A stretch of DNA of 64,000 bases. Source: Bacilli bacterium (lineage in GTDB: Bacteria > Bacillota_I > Bacilli_A > RF39 > UBA660). The translations under genes and the position numbers were made by a program. Location of the stretch: assembly GCA_016293205.1 (NCBI GenBank), contig JAEDES010000001.1, forward strand, positions 1 through 64,000, written 5' to 3'. The notes beneath the pieces were generated by a model. That model was not told the origin of the DNA. It saw only the letters and a list, made by a program, of their open reading frames with translations, and did not search any database. Of this stretch, positions 18,443 through 28,058 are shown one piece after another. Numbering within the stretch: position 1 is the first letter of the stretch; each line of letters begins with the position of its first letter.

Positions 18443-18936
18443 TGTACACTCCTACTATATTTTATATTTGTTTTAGCTTCTTCTTTAGTTAATTGCTTAG
18501 CTGACCATGATATTGCTTTTGTTAAATCTTTTTCTACTTGAATTTGAGTTTTTACTTTTTTATTAGCTTTTAAATCTGTTAATATTATTGTTTTTTGAGT
18601 ATTTTCTGTTTCTAAATTAAATTCTATTAATAAAAATAATTCACTCATATCTTTTTTAGATGTTACGTCTACTTCAAATGCTGATACTCCATCACGATAA
18701 AATACTGTTATATTTGATAAAGTAATTTCATTATCTGGAGTTGTTATACTTGAAAATTCTTTTGTTGGTGTTGTTGGATCAGTATATTCAACTTTTTCTT
18801 TTTCTGGTTCTTTTTCTGGTTCTTTTTCTTCTTGTTTTTTTTCTTCTTTTGGAGCTGATGCTGTACTTAAATATACTCCTGTTCCAATTAATGCTGTTGA
18901 TATAAATACAATAATTATAATTAATACTTTTTTCAT
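18439..18936 (-). CDS. Small membrane-anchored partner protein C
   Basis: 165 residues: hydrophobic helix at about residues 4-24, then a Lys-Glu-Pro linker with KEPEKEPEKEK, then the same extracellular fold as its two paralogues (DNEITLSNITVFYRDGVSAF, MSELFLLIEFNLE, AISWSAKQL). The linker suggests the domain is held away from the membrane, perhaps across the wall. It starts 9 bases after the third pseudopilin gene, with AGGAGG upstream, and overlaps partner B by 4 bases. Confidence 0.75.
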   Translation of the reverse strand: MKKVLIIIIVFISTALIGTGVYLSTASAPKEEKKQEEKEPEKEPEKEKVEYTDPTTPTKEFSSITTPDNEITLSNITVFYRDGVSAFEVDVTSKKDMSELFLLIEFNLETENTQKTIILTDLKANKKVKTQIQVEKDLTKAISWSAKQLTKEEAKTNIKYSRSVQ

Positions 18937-18945
18937 ATTGACCTC

Positions 18946-21054
18946 CTAATCTGGTATTAGTGTCCATCCTTGAGCTGGACCATATGGGTTTGTTGGACAT
19001 ACTAATGTTGCTCCACTAGTTGGTCTTTGTCCACATGATTGACAATAAATATAATATCCAGTGTTATGAGAATGTCCTCTTGTACAAGTCCATGTAAAAC
19101 CTGTATTTTTTAGAGTTGTTCCTCTTGCCTTATATACATGAGTATGTGATGGATATGTACAACTTGTTGATTCTTTTCCTGTTGTCGTAGTTGCAACTCC
19201 ATTATTACATGTAACTTTTGTATATGTTCTTGTCTTTTTACAATTTCCTCCACCTGTACATTCACATGATGAATAATCTCCATATGTTGTTGATTCTGTA
19301 CAACAACTCTTTAAGAAACAAGTTGATCCTCCACTAGTTTTATCTTCATTTTTACATCTTGAACCATCATATGCTGAATAAGCTATTTGGTTATATGTTC
19401 CATTTCCACATGATGCAGAGCAAGATGTTCCATCTTTATATGTTACTTTTGAACAGCAAGTTCTTTCATTACAATTACGAGTTAAATCTTTAGTTATCAA
19501 CTCACAAGAGTTTGTTCTATTTTGAGTTCCGGTTCCACATTCTTTTGTACATTTAGACCAGTCACTATATTCATTTTTTCCATCACTTGCTTGACCTATA
19601 AAATGAACATCAGAAATATTTCCTGCTTTATCTATTGCAATTGCATATGCATAATATGTTGAACCACAACTTCTTGTAAAGTTTCTTGATGTTGTAAAAT
19701 TCTTATCTGTATTCTTTGGTACAGTAGAATCATTTATTTTAATCAAATATCTATATTCTTCTATTCCACTTGTTGCATCGTATGAATTTCCTACTTCTCC
19801 TACAATTGCATCTTTTGATGTTCCACTTACAGCAATAGTTCCACCGGTTGGTGCTGTTGGTGGTGTTGTATCAACTTTAAATATTGGTGTTGAACAGTTT
19901 GTTGAATTGGAAGAATAATCTTTTACATAACCATACCAGCTTACTGATGATGTTTCAGTTTGTGTTGATGTAGTTATATTATTGTATATTTCTGTAGATG
20001 AAGTTGTTAATCCTTTTTCTTTTATACCACTCATTTCATCTTTTGCTTTTAATTCTACTTTTACATCGGTTTTATACCAGTCATTATTTCCTTTTTCACC
20101 AGTTAAGGTAATTTCACAAATATTTGGTTTTGTTTTATCTATATAGACATCAACCTTACATTCTGTTGTATTTCCTGCTTTATCTTTGATTGTTATATAT
20201 CCATATTTTTCATCAGAATTAAATATTTTAGTAAAAGTTTCTCTTTCACAACCTGCACCATTTTCGCCATCATTACATCCTACTGTTATTTTTCTAGGAG
20301 TAACTTGCCAATCATCGTTTGTTCTTGTTGTATCCTCCTTAGCAATTACACATTCAGGGGATTTTTTATCTTCATACTTTTTAGCTTTTGTTTTAGTAGA
20401 TGTATTTCCAAAAATATTTGTAGCGGTTACTACTACTTTTAATTCTCCAGGTGTATATTCATCAATGTTAATTCTTTTTGTAATAATTGTTTCGTATGAT
20501 GCTTCTATATTTCCAGTTGTATATACTTCTTCATCATATTTATAAATAGTGATTGTATAACTTAATATTTTATTTGGATCAGTAATTTTAATATCTGCTT
20601 TTGTTTTCTTAACGTTATTTGAATCATCTGACATATTTATTTCAATTACAGGTTTTCTATTATCAAGTTCTTCTTTATTGTTATAACTAGGACAATCTAA
20701 GTATGTTGTATATGAATAAGCATTTTTTGAATATTTATATACAATGACGTATGAATTATCTAAGTTACATTGTTTATTATAATAATCCTCAGGTGGCTCA
20801 ATATAGTTTTTTTCTACTAATGTTCTTAAAGGTATTTTTTTCTTTTCCCCAACATTTTTTGGCAAATCATCTCTATTTGTTTGAACGTATGATTCTGTTG
20901 TGAGAGATGAATTTTCTTCTATTGATTTATAATGTTCGTCTTTTCCTTTTTGAATAATTTCATTTACAGAGACTATAGCAATTACAGACATAATTCCTAG
21001 TATAGCAATAGTTGCAATTATTTCAATTAATGTAAATCCTTTTGTCTTTTTCAT
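18946..21054 (-). CDS. Large pseudopilin-like protein with thrombospondin type 1-like repeats (copy 3)
   Basis: 702 residues, the most diverged of the three. Prepilin signal KKTKG then FTLIEI with Glu at mature position 5. It has the same module order: pilin-like helix, Cys-containing N-domain, Ig-like modules, then WSKCTKECGTGTQNRTNSC and further units with CSASCGNGTYNQ. The C-terminal region differs, with CECTGGGNCKK and a His/Cys-rich end (TCTRGHSHN, CQSCGQRP) that could bind zinc. It is the first gene of a unit with partners C and B. Likely an exported pilus-like fibre subunit or adhesin. Confidence 0.85.
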   Translation of the reverse strand: MKKTKGFTLIEIIATIAILGIMSVIAIVSVNEIIQKGKDEHYKSIEENSSLTTESYVQTNRDDLPKNVGEKKKIPLRTLVEKNYIEPPEDYYNKQCNLDNSYVIVYKYSKNAYSYTTYLDCPSYNNKEELDNRKPVIEINMSDDSNNVKKTKADIKITDPNKILSYTITIYKYDEEVYTTGNIEASYETIITKRINIDEYTPGELKVVVTATNIFGNTSTKTKAKKYEDKKSPECVIAKEDTTRTNDDWQVTPRKITVGCNDGENGAGCERETFTKIFNSDEKYGYITIKDKAGNTTECKVDVYIDKTKPNICEITLTGEKGNNDWYKTDVKVELKAKDEMSGIKEKGLTTSSTEIYNNITTSTQTETSSVSWYGYVKDYSSNSTNCSTPIFKVDTTPPTAPTGGTIAVSGTSKDAIVGEVGNSYDATSGIEEYRYLIKINDSTVPKNTDKNFTTSRNFTRSCGSTYYAYAIAIDKAGNISDVHFIGQASDGKNEYSDWSKCTKECGTGTQNRTNSCELITKDLTRNCNERTCCSKVTYKDGTSCSASCGNGTYNQIAYSAYDGSRCKNEDKTSGGSTCFLKSCCTESTTYGDYSSCECTGGGNCKKTRTYTKVTCNNGVATTTTGKESTSCTYPSHTHVYKARGTTLKNTGFTWTCTRGHSHNTGYYIYCQSCGQRPTSGATLVCPTNPYGPAQGWTLIPD

Positions 21055-21113
21055 ATACTACACTCTCCTATTATACATATACATTATACATTTATTTAGA
21101 TGTTTTATCAATT

Positions 21114-21138
21114 AAAAAAAGTCGTTAGACGACTTTTT
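21114..21138 (-). terminator. polC terminator
   Basis: Stem AAAGTCGT / ACGACTTT around a short loop, followed on the minus strand by T7; overlaps the polC stop. Confidence 0.75.
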
Positions 21139-24100
21139 AAAATAAACTTAATTGGTTGGAATCAGGTAGATCTTTTAAGATACCCATATCCTTCATTTTT
21201 TCTATTAGGGTTTGAGAAACTTTACCACGTTTTTGAACATCTTCAATACTAATAAATGGTTGCTCGTTTCTTTCTCTTACGATGTTTTGGGCTACGGTAT
21301 CACCAAGTCCTTCAATAGCGTTGAATGGTGGATAAATTTCGGTATCATTTTTTGCTACCCATACAGTTGCTTCAGAGTGATATAAATCTACTGGTAAGAA
21401 TTTTATTCCTCTGGCAGTAGCTTCTAAGGCAACTTTTAAACTTTCAGCTTGCCCATTTTCTTTATTTGATGCTTCAAATCCTTTAACTAGGATATCTTCA
21501 AGTCTTGCTTTAATTCCATCATATCCTTTAATCATACTTACAACATCTACATCAGTTGCTTTTGATGAATACCATGATGCATAGAAGTATACTGGCATGT
21601 GTACTTTATACCAGGCAATTCTAAAGGCACTTGTTACATATGCTGCTGCATGGGCTTTAGGGAACATGTACTTAATTTTAGCACATGAATCGATAAACCA
21701 TTCTGGAATATTTGCTTCTTTCATTGTTTCAACATGACCTTTCCATGTTTCAGGATCTTTTGATGCTTTTCCTTTACGAACAAACTCCATTATTTTGAAA
21801 GCTTTAATTGGTGCGACTCCACGATACATTAAGTAAACCATGATATCGTCACGACAACCTATTGTTTCTTTAAATGGAACGATGTTGTTCTTAATTAATT
21901 CTTGGGCATTTCCTAGCCAAACATCAGTACCATGTGAAAGTCCTGAAATTTTAACAAGTTCTCCGAATGTTGTTGGTTTAGTATCCTCTACTAATTTAAT
22001 TGTAAATGGTGTTCCAAATTCTGGAATACCTAATGTTCCTGTATTACACATAATTTGTTCTTTTGTTACGCCTAGTGCTTCTGTTGATGTGAAAATTGAC
22101 ATTGTTGCTTTATCATCTAGAGGTACTTTCATGATGTCTGTACCAGATTGATTTTGAATTAGTCTTAATTGTGTTGGGTCTGAGTGACCTAAAATATCCA
22201 ATTTTAATAAACATTGATCGATTGAGTGGTAATCAAAGTGAGTTGTTTTCCACTCGGCTGTTGCATCTTCTGCTGGGAACTGATATGGTGTAAAGTCTGA
22301 AACTTCTTTATAGTCTGGAATAACAACGATTCCACCTGGATGTTGTCCTGTTGTTCTTTTTACACCGGTACATCCTATGGCAAGTCTTTCAATTTCAGCA
22401 GTACGCATTTCTCCAAGGCCTTTTTCTTCACAATATCCTTTTACGAACCCGAATGCTGTTTTATCTGCTACAGTACCAATTGTTCCGGCACGATAAACAT
22501 TATCTTCTCCGAATAATACTTTTGTATAGGCATGTGCACTAGCTTGATTTAAGTCTGAGAAGTTAAGGTCAATATCTGGAACTTTATCAGCATTGAATCC
22601 TAAGAATGTTGCGAATGGCATGTCTTGTCCATCTTTAATCATTGGTATATGACAATGTGGACATTCTTTATCTGGTAAATCGAATCCTGATGAGTAGTCA
22701 GCTCCATATGACTTTCCCTCTTCATCTTCAAATATACTTAATTTACATTCAGGACAACGATAGTGAGCAGAAAGTGGATTAACTTCTGTTATACCCATCA
22801 TTGTAGCAACGAATGATGAACCTACGGAACCACGGGAACCAACTAAATATCCTTCATCGTTTGAGTGCTTTACTAAACGTTGAGCAATTAAGTAGATTGG
22901 GTCGAAACCTCCTCCGATAATTCCACCTAAGGCTTTTTTAACGGCTTTTTCGAGTCCTTTTTCATCTAGTTCTTCTTCTGTTGTACGAAGTACTCTTTCA
23001 CGAACTAATTCTTTTACTTTATCAAATCCTTCAAGAATAATATCATGGGTTTGTTTGAAGGCTTCTTTTTCTAACTCTTCTTCTGATAAACCTTTATCAG
23101 CAAGATTTTCTTTAACTGTTTTTAGAACGATATCTCCATATAATTCTGTAGCGATACGTTCTTCTATTGAATATGGTAATGGTTCTCCATACCAATCTTT
23201 AGCTTTTGTATATACTAAGTCTGTAACTACTCTTGGACAATCTAGATAACTTTGTCCGTCATCACTTTTAATTCTTGGAGAGAATGGAATTCCTCCTGTA
23301 TCTGGAATTACTTCTACAATTTCTACTGTATCAGCAATTTTATTTGTATTAGTTACAACTATTTCGAAGGCTTTATCTTCTCCTAAGAAGTTAAAGTCTT
23401 TTAGCATTTCTTCTGTTGTACGGAAATGGTTAGATGGAATTTCTTTAATACCATTTCTTGCAAGAGGATGTCTTCCTCCTCCTGGTACTTTTTGATTAAC
23501 AATAATTTCACGATAGATTTTGTCTTCTCTTTTTATATGGTGAACATCACCTGTTGCGACAATTATTTTTCCTGCTTCTTCAGTTACTCTTATAATCTTT
23601 TCTAGATGTGCTCTTAATTCAACTTCTGTACCAAAGTCACCAGATTGAATCATATGATTATAACATTCTGGAGGTTGTACTTCTACATAGTCATAGAATC
23701 TAATGATATTTGATAATTCATCATCACTTTTTGATTTACCTTCAGTAAATACTTCACTTTCATAACATCCTGAACCTACTAGCAATCCTTCTCTGTGTTC
23801 TTCGATAACACTTCTTGGAATACGTGGTGTTTTATATAAATATGTTGTATTTGCTAAAGATACTAATTTAAATAAATTCTTTAATCCTGTTTTATTTTGA
23901 ACTAATAAATTTATATGATGAGCACGTCCATATTTGTAAATTTCATCTTTTGATACTAGTGTATCTAATTGATCCATAGTTTCGATATTACGATTAGATA
24001 ATTTCTTTAACATTTTATGGAATACTAAGGCAGTTCCTTCAGCATCGTAATCTCCTCTATGGTGAGCAGATTCATCCCAAGGAACTTCATATCTTTTTAC

Positions 24101-25753
24101 TAATGCAGAAAGTGAATGTCTTGCATATGTATTATCCATTGTTCTTGATAATTCTAGGGTATCAATTACTGGATTAGTAAATGTTCCTAAATTATATTTT
24201 TTATATGCCATCTCTAAGAAGGAAACATCGAATTTGGCGTTATGAGCAACCATTGGACAATCTCCAAACCATTCAACGAATCTCTTAATAGCATTTTCTT
24301 CATTATCTTTATCTTTTAACATTTCATCTGTAATGTTTGTTACTTCAACTATCTTTTCCGGAAGTGGTCTTCCTGGATTTATTAATTCATCATATTTTTC
24401 AATAATTTCACCATTGCGGATTTTTACTGCTCCAACTTCAATAATAGAGTCAGCACCTCCGGCATTGAATCCTGTTGTTTCAAAGTCGAAGACAACATAA
24501 GTTTGATCTAACATGACTTCTTTATTTGGTCTAATTACAATATTAACTGAATCATCAATCATAACAAGCTCTGCCCCATAAATTACTTTAAATGGTTCTT
24601 GTCCTTCTTCTAAGCCTTTATTATATCCAGTTACTAAATTAAAGACGTGTGGGAATCCTTGAACACCATTGTGGTCTGTAATAGCAATAGCTTTATGTCC
24701 CCACTTCATTGCTTGTTTTACAACAGCTTCTTCATTACAAATTCCATCCATTTGACTCATTAATGTATGACAATGAAGTTCTACTCTTTTTTCTTCTGCA
24801 TTATCTTTAATACTTTCTTCTTTTTTCTCAATCTTTACCATATCCCTAGCATTTAATACTAGTTCTTTGGCAAATTGATCATTTTTTGTATAACCTCTAA
24901 TTTTATACCAGTTCCCATTTTTAAATTCTTTACAAAGTCTTGCATATTCTTCATCATCTCTTACAAATACTTTACAATACATACTATCTGAAAAATCAGT
25001 TATTTTTAATGTAATAATTTTAAAGTCTGTTTTGGATGACTCAAAGAATTCAGAACCAAATACTTGAGCTTCTACTACGACATTATTATCTTCTCCAATT
25101 AATGTTTTTATTTTAATTGGATCTTCTTTTATTCCTCTACCTAAAACAGCATTTGGATCTTTTGGATCACGTCTATATTCTTTTTTTGCAGGTTCTTCTT
25201 TCTTTTCTTCTTTTGGTTGAGGTGTTGGTATTACTTCTGAAGATGCTTCTAATTCTGATTTTATTTCTTCTAAAATATTTTCTTCATGACGAATATTAAT
25301 ATCAATATTAAAATTATAACCATTTTGTTTATAAAACTTTTCAATTTTAGGAAGTACTGCTTCTAAGCGTTCTTTTTCTACTTCATTTGATACTACAAGT
25401 ACTAAGAAATTATCTTCTAAACGTAGACAATCTTCATATATTTCTAATACTTTTAAATCTTCTTTTAGTTGTTTTAATAAATACTTATAATAATCTAAAT
25501 ATATTTCATAGTTAGGGTTTGAAATATTAAAAATAATAGAAATATTATTACTATTTTCATCTAAAAGATGTCTATTATCTTGTAGTTGTTCAAAAACATT
25601 TAATGGTAATAATTCATCTTTATCGATATAAATATTCCAATCATTTGTCTTTTTATTTACTACTATTTTAGATAATTTTGCATCACAAAAATATTGATAA
25701 TATTCCTTATCAATATTTGTTTTACCTAATAACACTTCTATTTTACTATCCAT
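21137..25753 (-). CDS. polC: DNA polymerase III alpha subunit, PolC type
   Basis: Replicative polymerase of low-GC Gram-positives. 1538 residues, slightly over the usual 1440. Order: N-terminal domain, a Lys-Glu linker, OB domain, PHP domain starting RVELHCHTLMSQMDG and AIAITDHNG, an inserted DnaQ-like 3'-5' exonuclease with YVVFDFETTG and VAHNAKFDVSF, the rest of PHP, then the polymerase core with a zinc site (CPECKLSIF and CPHCHIP) and catalytic segment FADKVPDIDLNF-like NADKVPDIDLNFSDL. The C-terminal helix-hairpin region ends DLPDSNQLSLF, which contains a clamp-binding-like QLSLF. The start 25753 follows AGGGGG. Confidence 0.97.
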   Translation of the reverse strand: MDSKIEVLLGKTNIDKEYYQYFCDAKLSKIVVNKKTNDWNIYIDKDELLPLNVFEQLQDNRHLLDENSNNISIIFNISNPNYEIYLDYYKYLLKQLKEDLKVLEIYEDCLRLEDNFLVLVVSNEVEKERLEAVLPKIEKFYKQNGYNFNIDINIRHEENILEEIKSELEASSEVIPTPQPKEEKKEEPAKKEYRRDPKDPNAVLGRGIKEDPIKIKTLIGEDNNVVVEAQVFGSEFFESSKTDFKIITLKITDFSDSMYCKVFVRDDEEYARLCKEFKNGNWYKIRGYTKNDQFAKELVLNARDMVKIEKKEESIKDNAEEKRVELHCHTLMSQMDGICNEEAVVKQAMKWGHKAIAITDHNGVQGFPHVFNLVTGYNKGLEEGQEPFKVIYGAELVMIDDSVNIVIRPNKEVMLDQTYVVFDFETTGFNAGGADSIIEVGAVKIRNGEIIEKYDELINPGRPLPEKIVEVTNITDEMLKDKDNEENAIKRFVEWFGDCPMVAHNAKFDVSFLEMAYKKYNLGTFTNPVIDTLELSRTMDNTYARHSLSALVKRYEVPWDESAHHRGDYDAEGTALVFHKMLKKLSNRNIETMDQLDTLVSKDEIYKYGRAHHINLLVQNKTGLKNLFKLVSLANTTYLYKTPRIPRSVIEEHREGLLVGSGCYESEVFTEGKSKSDDELSNIIRFYDYVEVQPPECYNHMIQSGDFGTEVELRAHLEKIIRVTEEAGKIIVATGDVHHIKREDKIYREIIVNQKVPGGGRHPLARNGIKEIPSNHFRTTEEMLKDFNFLGEDKAFEIVVTNTNKIADTVEIVEVIPDTGGIPFSPRIKSDDGQSYLDCPRVVTDLVYTKAKDWYGEPLPYSIEERIATELYGDIVLKTVKENLADKGLSEEELEKEAFKQTHDIILEGFDKVKELVRERVLRTTEEELDEKGLEKAVKKALGGIIGGGFDPIYLIAQRLVKHSNDEGYLVGSRGSVGSSFVATMMGITEVNPLSAHYRCPECKLSIFEDEEGKSYGADYSSGFDLPDKECPHCHIPMIKDGQDMPFATFLGFNADKVPDIDLNFSDLNQASAHAYTKVLFGEDNVYRAGTIGTVADKTAFGFVKGYCEEKGLGEMRTAEIERLAIGCTGVKRTTGQHPGGIVVIPDYKEVSDFTPYQFPAEDATAEWKTTHFDYHSIDQCLLKLDILGHSDPTQLRLIQNQSGTDIMKVPLDDKATMSIFTSTEALGVTKEQIMCNTGTLGIPEFGTPFTIKLVEDTKPTTFGELVKISGLSHGTDVWLGNAQELIKNNIVPFKETIGCRDDIMVYLMYRGVAPIKAFKIMEFVRKGKASKDPETWKGHVETMKEANIPEWFIDSCAKIKYMFPKAHAAAYVTSAFRIAWYKVHMPVYFYASWYSSKATDVDVVSMIKGYDGIKARLEDILVKGFEASNKENGQAESLKVALEATARGIKFLPVDLYHSEATVWVAKNDTEIYPPFNAIEGLGDTVAQNIVRERNEQPFISIEDVQKRGKVSQTLIEKMKDMGILKDLPDSNQLSLF

Positions 25754-25782
25754 TTTTAATCCCCCTAACTAAAAATTTTAGA

Positions 25783-26619
25783 TTAAATTATTTCTACTTT
25801 TTCTGTTCTAATAATATATTTACTATTTCTTATACAAAAATCAATCATTTCACTAAGTGACATCTTTTTAAGTTCTTTTTCATAAGCATATTGTTCCTTA
25901 TTAAAAGGTATTTTATCTCTAGACATGAATGTTTCAAATTCATCTTTTGGTACACCTAAATACATTAACCAATACGGATATAAATGTCTTATTAATTGAT
26001 TTCTAGATGGATCACCTGAGATATAGCAACTTCTTCCATAAATATCAGTTGCAAACTCATTTAGAACAGCTAAATCAATTAAAGCTTTTCTTATATCAAT
26101 ATTCTTTGTTTCTTTGTTTCTTACTTCATGTTTTACTAATTCTAAGATGATTTTAATAATCGTTTTTTGTGGATTTTTTTTATCTATTTTTTCTCCAACA
26201 ATAATGTAACCATCTTCTTGATCATGATCTGAAATATCAATAACATTTAATTCTTCATTTACAATTAAAAATGTATATTGTTTTAAATCCATTTTTAATA
26301 CTCTTTTTACTAAGCGTTCAATTTTCTTTTTATTAGAGTCCCATAATTTCATTAAAGTTAATCTATATTTTTCTGCTGCTCTTTTTAAAGAAATATAATC
26401 TTTTGTTTCTAATACAATATTGTAGATTGTATCATCATTTGGTATAAAGTTTTTTGGGTCTTTTAAGATAGCGCTTTTATCTCTATAAGTATTGTTGTAT
26501 TCTTCTTTGTAATTTACCCATAATTTTTGTTTTAATTGATAGATAGATTCTGATATTGATGCTTGAAATAATAAATTCCAAATTAATACATAATCATTTA
26601 CTACAAATTTTACATCCAT
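25783..26619 (-). CDS. Unrecognised cytoplasmic protein upstream of polC
   Basis: About 278 residues beginning MDVKFVVNDYVLIWNLLFQ. Mostly helical and charged, no membrane segment or signal peptide, and no metal or nucleotide motif I can name. The start is placed at 26619, after AGGGTGAT; an in-frame codon 24 residues earlier lies in AT-rich intergenic DNA without a ribosome site. It lies 29 bases before polC on the same strand, so it may be co-transcribed, but that alone does not assign a role in replication. Confidence 0.6.
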   Translation of the reverse strand: MDVKFVVNDYVLIWNLLFQASISESIYQLKQKLWVNYKEEYNNTYRDKSAILKDPKNFIPNDDTIYNIVLETKDYISLKRAAEKYRLTLMKLWDSNKKKIERLVKRVLKMDLKQYTFLIVNEELNVIDISDHDQEDGYIIVGEKIDKKNPQKTIIKIILELVKHEVRNKETKNIDIRKALIDLAVLNEFATDIYGRSCYISGDPSRNQLIRHLYPYWLMYLGVPKDEFETFMSRDKIPFNKEQYAYEKELKKMSLSEMIDFCIRNSKYIIRTEKVEII

Positions 26620-26666
26620 TTTTATCACCCTACTGCATTTATATACTTCTATAATACCATATAATA

Positions 26667-26700
26667 GAAAAAAGTTGGAAATAAAATCCAACTTTTTTTA
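26667..26700 (-). terminator. Terminator after the acidic anchored protein gene
   Basis: Stem AAAAGTTGGA / TCCAACTTTT with a 7-base AT loop and T-runs; falls just after the stop at 26704. Confidence 0.7.
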
Positions 26701-26703
26701 TTT

Positions 26704-27708
26704 TTATAAATATTGTCTTAAGAAATAAACTGAGATTGCTATTGCAACCAGTAAGATAATGATTATTAAGACTTTTATAAAAGTAGGAGTCTTCTTATTA
26801 TTAAACTCACTATCTAAATCAAAATCTTCTTCTGATAAATCCATACTTCTAGTATAGAAAGTTTCATCTTTTTCTACTTCTGTTTTTGGTTCAGTTTCTT
26901 CTTCAGTAGTATCTTCTGCTTGAGCTAGTTGTTCTTGATAACGTTTTAAATCTTCTATTTGGTCTTTATCAAGTATTTTTTGTGATAAAGATAATTCATC
27001 GTCTTCATTTTCTTCTTCTACTTCGTCATCTTCATCATCTTTGCTTGGTTCAGTAGTAATCATTATTTCTTCTTTTTCAATAATGATACTATCTTCATCA
27101 TCTTCATCATTATCTTCTGTTTCTTCTATTGTTTCTTTTAAGGCTTTTTTATCAATAATGGATGTTGCCATTAAATCACTTAGTAAGTCAGATGCCGCTT
27201 CAAGTTCACCTGCTAAAGTTTTAGAAGCTATTGTATCAATTAAATCTCTTAATTCTTCATCATCTTTAAACAAACGATCTCTTTTTTCTTGTCTAAACTT
27301 TTCAAGTTCTTCTTTATTTAGACTTGCTAAGATATTATAACTTGTATTTTTTAATTTTCTTTTTTCTTCTAGCGAATCTTCTTCTCTATTTTTTCTAGCT
27401 TCTTCTAAAACATTATTAATATCATATACTCTATTTTCATGTTTATTGTAAATATGATTAAATTCTTCTAAATCTCTTTTTACTTTTGGAGTTTCCACTC
27501 CTCCATATTTTTTCATTTTTTGATAATCTTCTCTTGTTTTATATTCACTTGTTGTATTGGTAATGTCAATTGCGTTGGCATTAGTAACGTCAGTGATATT
27601 AGCATATCTTGTATTAGTACCGACATTTTGATATAAGTCTTTATTTTTATTAGACCTACTTAATTTTTCAGCAGTATCTTCATCTTTGTATCGATCCATG
27701 CGTCGCAT
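26704..27708 (-). CDS. Acidic, tail-anchored membrane protein
   Basis: 334 residues. The first 180 are hydrophilic with an Arg/Asp/Lys-rich start (MRRMDRYKDEDTAEK) and a coiled-coil-like central part; residues about 190-300 are very acidic (repeated EDDEDDE-type tracts). The only membrane segment is C-terminal (about 313-330, VLIIIILLVAIAISVYF), so the bulk is expected in the cytosol. The start 27708 is set by AGGAAGGTGAT. Family not recognised. It may be a membrane tether or scaffold; no motif supports anything more precise. Confidence 0.65.
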   Translation of the reverse strand: MRRMDRYKDEDTAEKLSRSNKNKDLYQNVGTNTRYANITDVTNANAIDITNTTSEYKTREDYQKMKKYGGVETPKVKRDLEEFNHIYNKHENRVYDINNVLEEARKNREEDSLEEKRKLKNTSYNILASLNKEELEKFRQEKRDRLFKDDEELRDLIDTIASKTLAGELEAASDLLSDLMATSIIDKKALKETIEETEDNDEDDEDSIIIEKEEIMITTEPSKDDEDDEVEEENEDDELSLSQKILDKDQIEDLKRYQEQLAQAEDTTEEETEPKTEVEKDETFYTRSMDLSEEDFDLDSEFNNKKTPTFIKVLIIIILLVAIAISVYFLRQYL

Positions 27709-27775
27709 ATTGATCACCTTCCTATATTAATAAGTATATCATATACATTATAAAAAGCAAAAGAATTAATTTCTC

Positions 27776-27804
27776 TTTACGATAAAGTATTTTTTAGTTA
27801 TAAT
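27776..27804 (+). promoter_or_regulatory. Sigma-A-type promoter of the ferredoxin gene
   Basis: TTTACG, 17-base spacer, TATAAT, 24 bases before the ferredoxin start and followed by TAAGGAGAG. Confidence 0.65.
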
Positions 27805-27827
27805 ATTTTTTGTAAGGAGAGATAAAA

Positions 27828-28040
27828 ATGAAAGTAGTTTTAAATAGAGATGCATGTATCGGATGTGGTGCATGTGCAGCTTTATGTGAAGATATTTTTG
27901 AAATTGATAATGAAGGGTTATCAAAAGTAAAAAAAGCAGAAGTTAAAGATGAAGAAATCGAATTAACAAGAGATGCTATTGAAAGCTGCCCTACTGGAGC
28001 AATTTCTTTAGAAGAGAAAAAAGAAGAAAAGAATGCTTAG
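27828..28040 (+). CDS. Single-cluster ferredoxin, [4Fe-4S]
   Basis: 70 residues. CIGCGACAALC near residues 10-20 supplies three cysteines and ESCPTGAI near the C-terminus the fourth, so it should bind one [4Fe-4S] cluster as in small Bacillus/Thermotoga-type ferredoxins. The middle Cys-Cys pair of two-cluster ferredoxins is missing. Electron carrier in the cytosol; redox partner not in this window. It has its own promoter and AAGGAGAG before ATG, and shares a bidirectional terminator with the convergent glycosyltransferase. Confidence 0.92.
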   Translation: MKVVLNRDACIGCGACAALCEDIFEIDNEGLSKVKKAEVKDEEIELTRDAIESCPTGAISLEEKKEEKNA

Positions 28041-28058
28041 TCAGCATTCTTTTTTATT
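28024..28058. terminator. Bidirectional terminator between ferredoxin and glycosyltransferase
   Basis: Stem AAGAATGC / GCATTCTT with loop TTAGTCA, with A-rich and T-rich flanks that serve both strands. The two stop codons overlap by 4 bases inside it. Confidence 0.8.

Noticed and set aside
12937..21054. Prophage or integrative element around the pseudopilin genes
   Set aside because: No integrase, transposase, terminal repeat or tRNA-linked boundary is seen and base use matches the flanks.
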